DNA from: Dendrocalamus latiflorus | Lineage: Eukaryota; Streptophyta; Magnoliopsida; Poales; Poaceae | Length of the DNA stretch: 64,000 nucleotides | NCBI GenBank assembly: GCA_017311315.1 | Contig: CM029612.1 | Span: 25,673,572 to 25,737,571, forward strand | Direction: 5' to 3' | Shown: positions 1 through 10,737 of the stretch, in pieces | Numbering within the stretch: position 1 is the first letter of the stretch | How the letters are laid out: every line of letters begins with the position of its first letter | Position numbers and translations under genes: made by a program | Notes under the pieces: model-generated | What the model saw: only the letters and a program-made list of their open reading frames with translations | What the model was told of the DNA's origin: nothing | The model's database searches: none

Positions 1-1265
1 AGCTTCCGAATAAAAGATTGATTAACTGCTGTCTAACTCAAGACAAAAGGTTTGAACTTTAATCCAAACAGCAAAATAACTTCAGAACCAAGACAAAAAC
101 TACTCGACAAAAGGAAGAAATCAGATCGGGAAAAAAACTGAAAAAGAACCAACGCTCAAATATCAAACAGGGAGATGAAACCAGTATCCTGAAGCTTGCG
201 GTTCTTGATCATCTTTACCAAGAGATAATAGATCATAGCAGGGAATTGTCTTCAAGAAAAGGATGTATACGGCTAAAACTATTTCTCCAAAGAACAATCA
301 GTGAAACCTCAACTCAGATTCTCTGGCAAAGCATCAAGAATGAAAGTACTCTGCTTACCGAAACAGTGAACCCTAGAAGTACAAGAAAACAGAGGAACTT
401 GAGCGGAGATCATTTGAGATGAAAGCTACAACCAAAATCTTTTTCTCTCGGGACAACTAAGCAAGATGGCCTGAAAACATTATCCCAGTTCAGAGAAGAT
501 CAAGTTGCACTTTCTTGAACCAAGGAACAAATCCAAGAAAAGAATGAGCAGAGAAGAACCAAAAAACAGAAACAAGACTCAATCTCTGAAACGAACAACA
601 AGGAAGCACATCACTCAAACACAGAACTTCATATTAAAACAGAGAGAGGAATGATTGTACAGGATGTTTCTTACAGCACTCTCAACCCAAATCTCTCATC
701 CTGAGATGAACAAACACATGAGAGAGATCAAGAGCTCACACGCAAGGAGAGAGCTAAACACTACCCCATCTCCTGCACACGCTGGGAAGACAAAGCCCAA
801 CTGAAATATGCTCTCTCCCACCAACTCCCAACAGAAAAAGATACAAAGCAAAAACCAACCCCTCTAAAGCCCTAACTCCTCTCACAAGCCATGCCTCCAC
901 CAGGTGCACACCACCTCTATATATAGCCTTTGGTTACCGGGTTTCCAACCCGTTTTACCCGCTAATTCCAAACTGAAATCGCTTCCACTTGTGCAGCCCT
1001 GCGTATTTACCAAAATGCTCATCTTGCACCTTCTGGGAAGCTTCCATATTTCTTGCCATCCAAGCCTCGCAACCACCTCGAGTCCTCGCCGTCTTCGGCA
1101 CATCCCGACCGCTCCGACCTCAGCACCACCTGCGCCTAGTCCGGTCATCCCGTGCCTCGCCACGACTCCGTCTCAAGGTCCTGCAGCCATCACAGACAAG
1201 AAACAAATCACATAGCACTGCTCGATATAATATAATCAACAATTGCATTAGCGAGAATTCTTAAG
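1..1265. other. Unassigned flank, possible LTR-like or promoter sequence
   Basis: No coding region with recognisable homology was found. A near-palindromic TATA-like box (tctatatata, 916-925) lies between a purine-rich stretch (1-900) and a pyrimidine-rich stretch. Read on the minus strand, the TATA box is followed by a long T-rich leader, which resembles the transcribed part of a plant LTR or a long 5' UTR. The left end is outside the window and no primer-binding site or terminal repeat could be found, so the assignment is only a suggestion. Confidence 0.2.
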
Positions 1266-1924
1266 CACAAAATAGCCCAAACCGGTCGACAAGAAGAATA
1301 AGCGCCCAACCAAGTTCGACGAGGTCCGACCGGAACCGATTGTACCACGCAACGACATGGCACGAACCACACAAACCAAACTCAAACTATCTAGAACACG
1401 TGTCAATTACTCATCACAAATATGGGGTCACATCCACATGGTCTCTCACTATTTTAACTTTAACTAACAACATTTTTTATAAATACGTAAATAGGCCACA
1501 TAAAAATTATACAAGTAGATTTTGTCCCAAAACACTTTTTTAATATTGTAATTTTATTAGGTTTTACATTATAATAGAATTTGTGGTCAAAGTTTTATAT
1601 TTCAAAGACCTAGCTAGTATCTAAAACAACACTTATGTGTACAAGGAGAGTATTTAGCATAATCTCCAAATTGCTCAAAGAACATTGAAACATCAGGCAG
1701 AAACATAATAAACAAACTTACCTTTCATAAAATGTTGGTAATTGGTTATCACATATTGTACTACACACAATCATTCATACCATGTCGACTATGTCCATTC
1801 GTCCCCACCACCCCCCCCCCCCCTTCCCCCCAAAAAAAGGAAATATCTCTATCCGTCTATGCCGCTCTTCTTGCTTTCTGTGTTTCATTCACCTGCCTCT
1901 TTGCCGTTGTCGGCTGATACGTTG

Positions 1925-2175
1925 ACCTCCACCATGATCATGAATTTGTTCTTTTTAGCTTTGGTTTATAACTTGTGGCTGCGGGTTATAACTTTTAAAC
2001 TGTTTATGAAAGAGAGTATGGAGTAAAAGACACTTACATGTGGTTTTGGCCAATATAAATAAAGTCGCTATAATATATACTACAATCAACTTATAAACCA
2101 TGTCTTAAAAAGACACTCTATTTAAAAGCTAGTTCTAGTACAAAAGCCAAAAAACAGTTTTTAAAAGCTAAAAGG
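1925..2175 (+). mobile_element. Small dispersed MITE-like repeat, copy A
   Basis: This AT-rich segment shares an ordered set of blocks with the sequences at about 39060-39273, 43390-43600 and 52335-52555: an outer block related to gtggcttatgg, a central block like actataatcaact, then cttaaaa followed by a 10-15 base block with tttaaaagctagt. It has no coding capacity. Ends and target duplication could not be fixed, so the superfamily is not assigned. A C homopolymer of about 13 bases lies just upstream (near 1811-1823). Confidence 0.45.
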
Positions 2176-2426
2176 AAGAGACCTGCCCACCCATCCCCTA
2201 TCCTACTGAGCCCTCACCCACTGGTGTTGGTGCTGGTACCATGGTTTCTCTCGATGCCTCCGCTGCAGCTATCGGCGCCACCTCACCACTCCATCTCTTC
2301 CTGCCTACCGCCCTACCACTAAACCCTAATTTGATCTTTGTCCTTGTCACCAACTGCTCCAACCTTGCCTGCCATCTTGCCTATTGCACGTTGTGGTTAG
2401 AGGAATTTCTAAACCTAAAAATTGAA

Positions 2427-2660
2427 TGCTAAGGCTATGTTCGTATTGGTTTCTAAAAGCCGATATTCTATAGTAAATAGTTTTCTACGATACCTAGCTT
2501 TCAAACGGAATGTCTTTTTAAGACGAAATCTACTAGTCGATTGTAATAAACACTATAGTGACTTTATTTGTATGATCAAAATCACATACGATTGTCTCTT
2601 TCTATAAACTGTTATTATTTATCAGTTAAAGTCAAAAATCATAAGTAAAAGCCAAATATA
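2427..2660 (-). mobile_element. Small dispersed MITE-like repeat, copy B (inverted)
   Basis: The reverse complement of this stretch aligns with the repeat family seen at 1925, 39060, 43390 and 52335, including the shared core with tatagtgtttattacaatc and the following aagacattccgtttgaaagc block. It sits between copy A and the SmG promoter. No ORF or clear terminal repeat is visible. Confidence 0.4.
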
Positions 2661-2881
2661 AACCCCTGGCTTGGTGGCTCGTAGTCTTTGTGGGAGAAGA
2701 ATATCTCTCAGGTTGGTCGTGTGCAGCTTGGTTTTGATTTTCATCAAATTTCTCTCCATCGGGAACCCATTTTCTTCTATTTTCTCCCCTGATTAGATCA
2801 CCGTGTAGTCTCGAAGTATCTCGAAGGCGTGACAGCGTTACGGGCGTCCAATATAATAATTTCCAAGTCCCAACCTTGTGC

Positions 2882-2983
2882 GGCCCAACACTCACGGCCC
2901 TGTTCTCGATGGGCCGTGCTTCCAACACATGTGCTCTCGATGACAAGTGGTCCCCACGTACCGGGCATCTTACTTAGGGTTTT
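2882..2983 (+). promoter_or_regulatory. SmG promoter: two site II elements and a telo-box
   Basis: TGGGCC occurs at 2910-2915 and in reverse at 2882-2887, and a TTAGGGTTTT telo-box lies at 2974-2983, about 130 bases before the SmG start codon. The site II plus telo-box pair is a known arrangement in plant genes for ribosomal and RNA-processing proteins expressed in dividing cells. The same arrangement is retained in the duplicate at about 38300-38420. Function is inferred from motif and position. Confidence 0.5.
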
Positions 2984-3109
2984 GAGGTGGCGGCTCCATC
3001 CCATCTCCTCCTCAAAACTGGACTCAGGCTCGGGTTTTGTCGCGCGGAGCAGAGAAGGCAGAAGGCTTCGAGATCTCCTCTCGCCGCGTCTCTACTTCAG
3101 ATCGCCGCC

Positions 3110-4881
3110 ATGAGCCGATCGGGGCAGCCTCCGGATCTCAAGAAGTAAGCAGCAGGCGTCTCCCTCCTCCTCCCCCTCCCTCTCACAGTAGATCTCGATT
3201 TCTTTCTTTACGCGCGCGCGGCGCGGTTTCTCTTTTCGATCGCTCGGGTTTGAGAAATACTGATTTGGCTTTATCTTTTTTTTTTTGGCGTATCGCAGGT
3301 ATATGGACAAGAAGCTCCAGAGTAAATGAAACTCTCTTGGCTAATATAGTTCCTATAGTCTGGCGACTTCAATCCCAAAAGATGGAATATGGTGGAAGCG
3401 GTAGTTAGGGCGGCATCCAAGTGTCTGCGTATGATGTTTAATTGCGTCGTTAACTGGTGCATTTCAACCAATTGAGCAGACATTTGTGAGCTGAAACTAA
3501 ACCTCAGATTTTTTTTTTAGATCCGTTGAGTTGTTCTGCGGTTTTATTAGGCATACCTTAGTTGTTTCCATGTGCATACCTTAGTTGTTTCGGTTGTTTC
3601 TGACCTCTTCAAGTTATTTACGTGCGCTGTTTTTTTTTAATTTTTGATATTGATATGCCCAATGCCCTACATGATGAACACAATTTTAAAGCTATGGATT
3701 TATCTCCAAATGAAGCTTTTTGTCATAGTTACTCTGATAGGGCATCTACTGTTATTTTCATTTCTTATGTAGCATGTAGACCGAAATAAGTACTACGGTA
3801 TTTGCACTACCATGTATGCATGTGGCTTTTTTTTTTGCGTGTGTTCTCTTAAATCTACTGTTCTGTTACTTGTGATTGTGCTGATTGCTGTGACTACTCC
3901 ATTGACTTGTGTTTTCATGTTTGTCACGTAATTAACGGTGATTTTGGTGGCTGGCCTACATGATGATGATATCCAAAAGGCTATGGATTAATTTCCAAGT
4001 GAGGCTTTTTGTCATAGTTACTCTGATAGGCTGCCATATCAACCTTTTGAATTTTTTGGCTTTGTAAATCAGCTCATCTTTTTTGGAGAGCACAATAGCT
4101 GTTCTACAGTCAGGAGTCCATACCAGCTACTTTGTTAGATTTTTTGCACGGAAACCTGGTTTGGACATCACATTGTGTTGTCTGAATGGTGTTATCTTCT
4201 CCAGCTTGGTTTCCTGGCCAGGAAAAAAACACAAGAGATTGGTTCGAACTTGGCCAAGTATTGAGAAGTTTTATGGTTTTTGGGAACTTTTGTTGTTAAG
4301 TGTGCTGGGAGTTTTGCATAATGACAAATGTGATGATCACTTGTTACTAATAAAAGGCTAGTCTTTCTTGATCTGATTATCTATACTTGCTTATTTTGCT
4401 TGAACTTTGTTAAAGCCAAGTCTATAGCTAGAAAATACCACTGCACTGCACTTCAATCCAATTCTGTTTTGCCATTTTATTGTTTTTGCTTATTGATCTC
4501 GCTGAGATGATTATGGTCCAATTTTAAAATTTTCCACTGACAGACATCTTTAGTGGACTGTTTATTAACTGTTTTGACTCTTTTTTCCAGTCAAGCTGAA
4601 TGCAAACCGTGTTGTTATTGGAACACTCCGGGGATTTGATCAATTCATGAACCTGGTGGTGGACAACACCGTGGAGGTCAATGGAAACGAAAAGACTGAT
4701 ATTGGAATGGTGGTAAGTATCGTCCGTTTGATGGTTGTTTAGTTTTTAACCATGATGATTATCATGAAGCTGTTATTATTCTACATGCATAATATATTGA
4801 CAGCCTAATCATCTGCAGGTTGTGAGGGGAAACAGTGTTGTCATGATCGAGGCACTGGAGCCGGTTGCCAAATCACAGTGA
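3110..4881 (+). CDS. SNRPG: Small nuclear ribonucleoprotein G (SmG, Sm-like core protein)
   Basis: SmG is one of the seven Sm proteins forming the ring around U1, U2, U4 and U5 snRNA in the nucleus. Four exons can be read at 3110-3144, 3299-3321, 4591-4712 and 4819-4881, all bounded by GT/AG and in phase, giving 243 nt and 80 residues, the usual plant length. The protein starts MSRSGQPPDLKKYMDKKLQ; the Sm1 motif covers the GTLRGFDQFMNLVVDN stretch and Sm2 is in the last exon (VVRGNSVVMIEALEP). Introns are 154, 1269 and 106 nt. The start is the first ATG after a GC-rich leader and matches the family N-terminus. No lesions were seen, so this is probably the functional locus; a partial copy lies at 38505-41122. 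Identity is very secure. Confidence 0.95.
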
Positions 4882-5578
4882 ATTCCCAGGCATCTTTCTG
4901 ATTCAGTAGTTATAAAGCTGGTAGTGTGAAAACTGTTGTATATGCTATGGGTGTTCCTGTTGTACCTTGACTACTGTTTTTCGAAGCATAATAAATTGAA
5001 CGCGGAAGGTTCATCTCTTATATTATGTATGCAAGCCATATTTCATGTGTTTTGATGTTATGCATACATTGCTATAATGCTATTACATTACTTGTGAAGT
5101 GATGCTCTTAGTTTAGTGATGCGTATTACTCCTAGGTTGTCATCTTCACAGCAGGCCTGGCTCCCCATGCTGGCTTCTGGTTCAATGGTGACTATACCCG
5201 TTGCTTTTTGTGCAGCCCTTCCACACGTACTGTGGGCCATGAGTTGATTTTTCACTGTTATTACATCGCTTGTTGCCTTGAAGGGACATGGGTTAGGTGT
5301 TCTAACATACTAGCAGAGTGCTGCATCTGAGGTGCGCTAACGTAGCATCTGTTGCAACGGAGTTTGGTTTTTTTTGTTGTTTTAAGTTCTTTGGGGATGC
5401 TCGTTGGGTAGGTCATCTATAAAGCAAACAGGTTGCTAGTACCAAATTTGTGTCGGAAGACGACCATATTAATTATTAGCTGTGCCAATCTGGTTTTCTT
5501 CTATGAGGCTTTGGCAATAGTCTTCAAATGTTTAACTGGTTTGTGACAATCTCTGCATTCTTTTTTACATGTTAGATG
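4882..5578 (+). other. SmG 3' UTR and downstream spacer
   Basis: The region begins with a plausible SmG 3' UTR, including an aataaattgaa signal near 4989-4999. Nothing coding was recognised between there and the LTR retrotransposon at 5584. The spacer originally continued directly into 14408, because the retrotransposon split it at a CCTTG target. Confidence 0.5.
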
Positions 5579-5583
5579 CCTTG

Positions 5584-5833
5584 TGTTGTAGGGGTGGCCC
5601 CCACCTAATCCCAGCAGGCCTAGTAGAAGGTTATAAGGCTCAGAATAGGCCATGTGTAATGACATAAGTACCCCTGAAGGGGATACTCAGCTGTAAGGGT
5701 ATAATTGTAAAAGCACTCCCCATGTATACATATATGGAATACAGGCCATGGGGAGGACCCAGGCTATTACCATCACTTACTCCCAACTCTCCACTATCAT
5801 CTCTCTCTCTCTGTTTGGTCTGTAGCCACAACA
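5584..5833 (+). repeat. 5' LTR
   Basis: This repeat matches 14155-14402 almost throughout, with TG...CA ends. It contains a TATA-like stretch (catgtatacatatatgg) near 5720-5736 and a CT-rich tract before its 3' end, as in many plant LTR promoters. Confidence 0.93.
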
Positions 5834-5853
5834 GTTGGCGCCGTCCGTGGGGA
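5834..5853 (+). promoter_or_regulatory. Primer-binding site for reverse transcription
   Basis: Directly after the 5' LTR comes gttggcgccgtccgtgggga, which resembles the TGGCGCC-type primer-binding sites of plant Gypsy elements. The priming tRNA was not identified from the sequence. Confidence 0.6.
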
Positions 5854-5884
5854 GGACAGGAGCAAGCCTGAAGTCCGAAGAAGG

Positions 5885-8003
5885 ATGGCACCGAAAAAAG
5901 CTTCGTCGGCGGCGGCGAAGGGAAAAAAGGCGGCCGGGTCGGAGCGTCGCATGGGCACCAGGGCCTCGGCATCGGCTGCTGCGGGCGCGGACGACGACGC
6001 AGGCGCGGTGGTCGAGGACGTCGACGCTCGCGCTGCGACGGCCGACACCGCCACCGGCGCTGCGGCGGTCAACCCCGTCACTGGCGCTGCGACGACTGAT
6101 CCCGCCACCAGCGCAGCGACGGCCAACCCCGTCACGGGCGCTGCGGCGGCCAACCCCGTCACTGGCGCTGCGGCGGCCAACCCCGTCACTAGCGCTGCGA
6201 CGACTGACCCCGCCACCGGCGCCGCGACAGCCGACCCCGCCACTGGCGCTGCGGCGGCCAACCCCGTCACTGGCGCTGCGGCGGCCGACCCCGTCACTGG
6301 CGCTGCGACGACTGACCCCGCCACTGGCGCCGCGACGGCCAACCCCGTCACTGGCGCTGCGGCGGCCAACCCCGTCACTGGCGCTGCGACGACTGACCCC
6401 GCCACCGGCGCCGCGACAGCCAACCCCGTCGCTGGCGCTCCGACAACCAACCTCGTCACCCTCGCCGCGACGCTCACTGGCAGCTCGGGAGCTCGCGAGG
6501 CGATCGTACCTGCGCCGACCCGTCTGCTGGGCGCGTCGGCGGCCCCGCCCGCGCAGGCGGTGGAAAGCGCCCTGCTGGCGGCCCTCCAAGCGTTCCAGCA
6601 AGAGCTAGGGGATCTTCGTGGGGCTGTCCGCGACATACAAGAGGCTCGAAGCCAGCAGGCCGCGCCAGTGGTCGCGCCGGAGCCCACGCCGGAAAGGGCG
6701 GACAGCCGCGACGCCCCCACGTCCAGTCGCGTGCCGCTGCGGCGCGTCGATTCGGAGTCCCCGCTTTCGGCAGGACTGCAGTAGGCGGCGTGGCCCGAAG
6801 ACTTCAAGTTCCCCAGTGTCATCGAGTCGTACAAAGGTGACACGGACCCCCGCGAGTTCGTGCGCGTGTACGAAACCGCAATCGAAGCCGCGGGGCGGAG
6901 ATGACACCACAAAGGCGAAGGGACTCCCCCTCGCGTTGCAAGGAGTGGCGCTTTCCTGGTGTTTTACCATAGAGCCAAACTCCATCTACGCCTGGGGGTA
7001 GCTTCGCGACCGCCTTCACAACAACTTTCAAGGAAACTACGTTGAGCGAGTCGACGCGGACCAGCTCTTTGCCGTGAAGCAGAAACCTTCGGAGAAGCTC
7101 CGAGACTACTTCAAGCGCTTCGTGAAGATACGATGCCAAGTCAAGGATGTCAACGAAACCACCGTTGTCAATGCAGCCATACAGGGCCTCCGCCCGGGCC
7201 CCATGGCCGAATACAACGCAAGGAAGCCGATCAAGACAGTGACGAAGCTCTTCGACAAAATGGAGGAATACGCCAGGGCGGAAGAGGACGCACGACGAAG
7301 ACAAGGTGACGACTCCGACACCAACCAGGCCGATGGCTCGGCAAAGACCGAAGACCCGCCAAGGGACGGCTCTGCGAAGGGAAAGCGCAAGCAAGAGTCG
7401 TCGAAGGACGCACCTGAACGCAAGGACGTCCCGCACAGGGAGACGTCCGATAGGCCCAGGCGCGGCCAGCAGAAGTCGCGGCGAGGCCGGCAGGTCTTCG
7501 ACATCGAAGGTGGCTCCGAAGAAACCGCCCCCGCGGGTCGGGGTGGCCAGGGGCGCGGCCGTGGCCGGGGCCGCGACGATAGAGGCCGCGGAGATTACGA
7601 CGACCAACACCAGGGGCTGTGGTGCGCAGTCCACGGTCGCGGCAACCACGACACGCGCACGTGCACCTCTATCGCGGCGCTCCGTGACAGCGTCACCAGG
7701 GACAGGAACCAGGAGGCACGCCTGCCCGTGGTAGCCCACGTGCAGCACCCATACGAAGCCCCCATGCACATTCAGGCACAAGGGACGCAGCCCTACGAGG
7801 GCCCTCTGCGCATTCAGGCCCATGTACAACAGCCTCAGGGAGGCCTCTTGCAGCTACAGGCTCCGGATGCCGCCCACCACAGGGTTATCAATGTCATCTC
7901 CGGAGACTCCTCGCTGGAGTTCGCCTCGACACGACAGCGGAAGGCCTACGTACGGAGGCTACACCACGTGGCGGCATACCCAGCGCAGGCACCGCTGGAC
8001 TAG
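5885..8003 (+). pseudogene. Retrotransposon Gag, decayed
   Basis: The reading frame opens at ATG 5885 (MAPKKASSAAAKGKKAAGS). Residues from about 40 to 185 are a low-complexity array of a 9-residue unit, (N/D)P(V/A)TGAA followed by A or T pairs, encoded by a 27-bp minisatellite (about 6010-6440). After a TAG at 6782-6784 the same frame continues into a typical plant retrotransposon gag domain (SYKGDTDPREFVRVYETAIE). A one-base shift near 6892 moves it to the frame with ALQGVALSW. A TAG at 6999-7001 and a final TAG at 8001-8003 follow. The C-terminal part is basic and Arg/Gly-rich with a short Cys/His motif (CAVHGRGNHDTRTC) that may stand in for the zinc knuckle. Gag would package element RNA in the cytoplasm; this copy cannot make the full protein. 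Confidence 0.8.
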
Positions 8004-8519
8004 GCGCAACACGAAGTCACGTTCACACCCACCGACGCCCAAGGCGTGGAGCTCCCTCATCACGACCCCCTGGTTGTCCGGGTCGCCATAGCAGGGTGCG
8101 ATGTGGGGCGCGCCCCAGTTGACGGTGGCAGCTCCGCGAACATTCTGTTCGTGGCAGCCTTCGACCAGATGGGGATCCCCCGAAGCCGCCTCGGCCCATC
8201 GGGAGTCCCGCTGCAAGGATTCGGAGGACAACCCCTACGGGCGCTCGGTCAAATATGCCTGCAGGTCTCCTTCGGCCAGGGCGACAATGCAAGGGTCGAA
8301 GATGCCACATTCGACGTCGTGGATCTCCCATACCCTTACAACGTCATACTGGGGCGCCCAATCCTTAACTCCTTCGGGGCGGTACCGCATCACGGCTATT
8401 TATGCATGAAGCTCCCGGGGCCGCGGGCCATCATTACCGTTCGTGGCGACCAGGACATGGCCCGGCGCATCGAGCATGGCACTAGATGTCCCCGTCGCGG
8501 CGACCAGCGACGCACTTAG
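8004..8519 (+). pseudogene. Retropepsin-like aspartic protease domain
   Basis: In the frame continuing from Gag after the TAG at 8001, about 170 residues encode a retroviral-type aspartic protease. The active-site loop reads PVDGGSSANILF, the plant Gypsy variant of D-(S/T)-G, and the later hydrophobic stretch YNVILGRPILNSFGA matches the second half of the fold. It normally cleaves the Gag-Pol polyprotein. The frame ends with TAG at 8517-8519 and nothing like reverse transcriptase follows. A separate ATG at 8046 is unlikely to be used. Confidence 0.75.
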
Positions 8520-8764
8520 GGTCGGCACCGCAGCACGGGGACCCACGACGTCATCCGGGGGCGGCTCGGCTAGCCCGGCAGGTAGCGCAATCACTAGAGG
8601 CTTCGGCCGCGCCGAACACAGACGGTTAGTACCCCCCCCCATATGTAATCGCTCACCCGCGCAAATGGGAAGGTAATAAAGTTCCGTTTGTTGCCAATCT
8701 ATTATCATTGGGCAAAAGTACGCGGCGAGGCCGCGCGGGAGCTTCGCCTACGCGCGTGCTCCTG

Positions 8765-9180
8765 CAGTATAAACCAAAGACGCATGTTCGCGTGTGCACT
8801 CTCCGTAGCCAGGGGTACGGGTATGAGTATAAACCAAAGACGCATGTTCGCGTGTGCACTCTCCGTAGCCAGGGGTACGGGTATGAGTATAAACCAAACA
8901 CGCACGTTCGCGTGTGCACTCTCCGTAGCCAGGGGTACGGGTATGAGTAGAAACCAAAGACGCACGTCCGCGTGTGCACTCTCCGTCAAAGACACGGACA
9001 TGAGTATAAACGAAGACGCACGTCCGCGTGTGCACTCTCCGTCAAAGACACGGGCATGAGTATAAACGAAGACGCACGTCCGCCTGTGCACTCTCCGTCA
9101 AAGACACGGGCATGAGTATAAATGAAGACGCACGTTCGCGTGTGCACTCTCCGTCAAAGACACGGGCATGAGTATAAACA
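8765..9180 (+). repeat. 56-60-bp tandem repeat with TATA-like boxes
   Basis: About seven units follow one another, first with a 60-bp and then a 56-bp spacing. Each holds gagtataaac or a close variant plus gcgtgtgcactctccgt. TATAAA occurs near 8768, 8828, 8888, 9005, 9061, 9117 and 9173; the unit at 8948 has tagaaa instead. ORFs read through the array on both strands repeat the same unit in different frames and are not genes. Confidence 0.9.
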
Positions 9181-9216
9181 AAGACATGTGGGGGGACGCC
9201 TCTGCACGCACTCCAC

Positions 9217-9860
9217 AGAGTATAAATAAGACGCGGATGTTTTCCCTGCGCACTCTACTGAGTATAAACAAGACGCGAACCCCGTGCACGACAGGGACTT
9301 CGTCCCTGTGCGTACTCTCCGGAGTATAAATAAGACGCGGATGTTTTCCCTGCGCACTCTACTGAGTATAAACAAGACGCGAACCCCGCGCACGCCAGGG
9401 ACCTCGTCCCTGTGCGTACTCCACGGAGTATAAATAAGGCGCGGATGTTTTCCCTGCGCACTCTACTGAGTATAAACAAGACGCGAACCCCGCGCACGCC
9501 AGGGACGTCGTCCCTGTACGTACTCTCCGGAGTATAAATAAGACGCGAATGTTTTCCCTGCGCACTCTACTGAGTATAAACAAGACGCGAACCCCGCGCA
9601 CGCCAGGGACCTCGTCCCTGTGCATACTCTCCAGAGTATAAATAAGACGCGGATGTTTTCCCTGCGCACTCTACTGAGTATAAACAAGACGCGAACCCCG
9701 CGCACGCCAGGGACGTCGTCCCTGTACGTACTCTCCGGAGTATAAATAAGACGCGGATGTTTTCCCTGCGCACTCTACTGAGTATAAACAAGACGCGAAC
9801 CCCGCGCACGCCAGGGACCTCGTCTCTGTGCGTACTCTCCAGAGTATAAATAAGACACGA
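9217..9860 (+). repeat. 104-bp tandem repeat, about six and a half copies
   Basis: The motif tataaataag recurs at 9221, 9325, 9429, 9533, 9637, 9741 and 9845, an exact 104-bp period. Each full unit also holds a second box, tataaacaag, at 9263, 9367, 9471, 9575, 9679 and 9783. Units differ by a few substitutions, mostly in the gtcgtccctgtgcgtactc part. The array lies between the sense protease and the 3' end of the antisense gene. Confidence 0.95.
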
Positions 9861-10099
9861 ATGTTGTCCCTGTGCGCTGGGCAAAGCGCAAATGTGGCGC
9901 GAACCTTGCGTGGCTGTCGACCGCGCACCCCCTCAGCGCGTCGAAGCTCGCCTTCGCACACCGCGGGACGTGTACGCGAGGCGACCGCGGAAGCCAACTC
10001 CGAGAACTTTAAGGAGTACCGACGCAGCGCCAGAGGCTGACCCCAGCGACAGAGCGCGCGCGGGGTACAGGGTACACCAGAGGCTACCCCCACCTCGGG

Positions 10100-10383
10100 G
10101 TAGGGAGTGCAGAGGTCCGCCTTCGCACGCGCCAGTCTGCGGACTCTAAACAGGTCGTAGTGCGGAGGTCCGCCTTCGCACGCGCCAGTCTACGGACTTT
10201 AAACAGGTCGTAGTGCGAGGGTGCGCCTTCGCACGCGCCAGTCTACGGACTTTAAACAGGTCGTAGTGCGGAGGTCCGCCTTCGCACACGCCAGTCTACG
10301 GACTTTAAACAGGTCGTAGTGCGAGGGTGCGCCTTCGCACGCGCCAGTCTACGGACTTTAAACAGGTCGTAGTGCGGAGGTCC
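10100..10383 (+). repeat. 53-bp tandem repeat, about five copies
   Basis: The segment caggtcgtagtgcg recurs at 10151, 10204, 10257, 10310 and 10363, a 53-bp period. Units alternate between a gaggtccgcc and an agggtgcgcc version, which suggests expansion of a two-unit block. Confidence 0.9.
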
Positions 10384-10737
10384 GTAGTGTGAAGGTTCGC
10401 CTCCACCGAGGAACAAGACCGCCCGAAGCACAGTGCGCAGCGCATATCCTAATTACCAGATGAATACATCGGAAAAATTTTACAAGCACAAAGGCCCGCC
10501 AGCATATCTGCTGCTATCCGGCGGGCTCGTCCTTAACACGCGCTAAGGCTGGGACCTCGCCTGAAGAGCGTCGGCCCGCCCAAAAGTTCAGCGACTCCTC
10601 GGCCCTTTGCCAGCGTCGAAGGCGCCGCCGGGTTGCAAGGCCGGACGCAAGCAGTCGTCCCCAGCAAGGAAGCTGTCCGGGGCACAGGTCAAATGGTCAG
10701 CACAAGCGCGCATTTCATTCACAAAAAGGGGCGGACA

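Noticed and set aside
5835..6608. 257-codon ORF in a second frame of the gag region, plus two long minus-strand ORFs
   Set aside because: They are shadows of the 27-bp GC-rich minisatellite; only the frame from 5885 leads into a gag domain.
8653..9884. Many overlapping minus-strand ORFs with repeated VLFILSRVRRENI-like sequence
   Set aside because: They are translations of the 60-bp and 104-bp tandem repeats in several frames; the same unit is open in other frames too, and no known domain appears.
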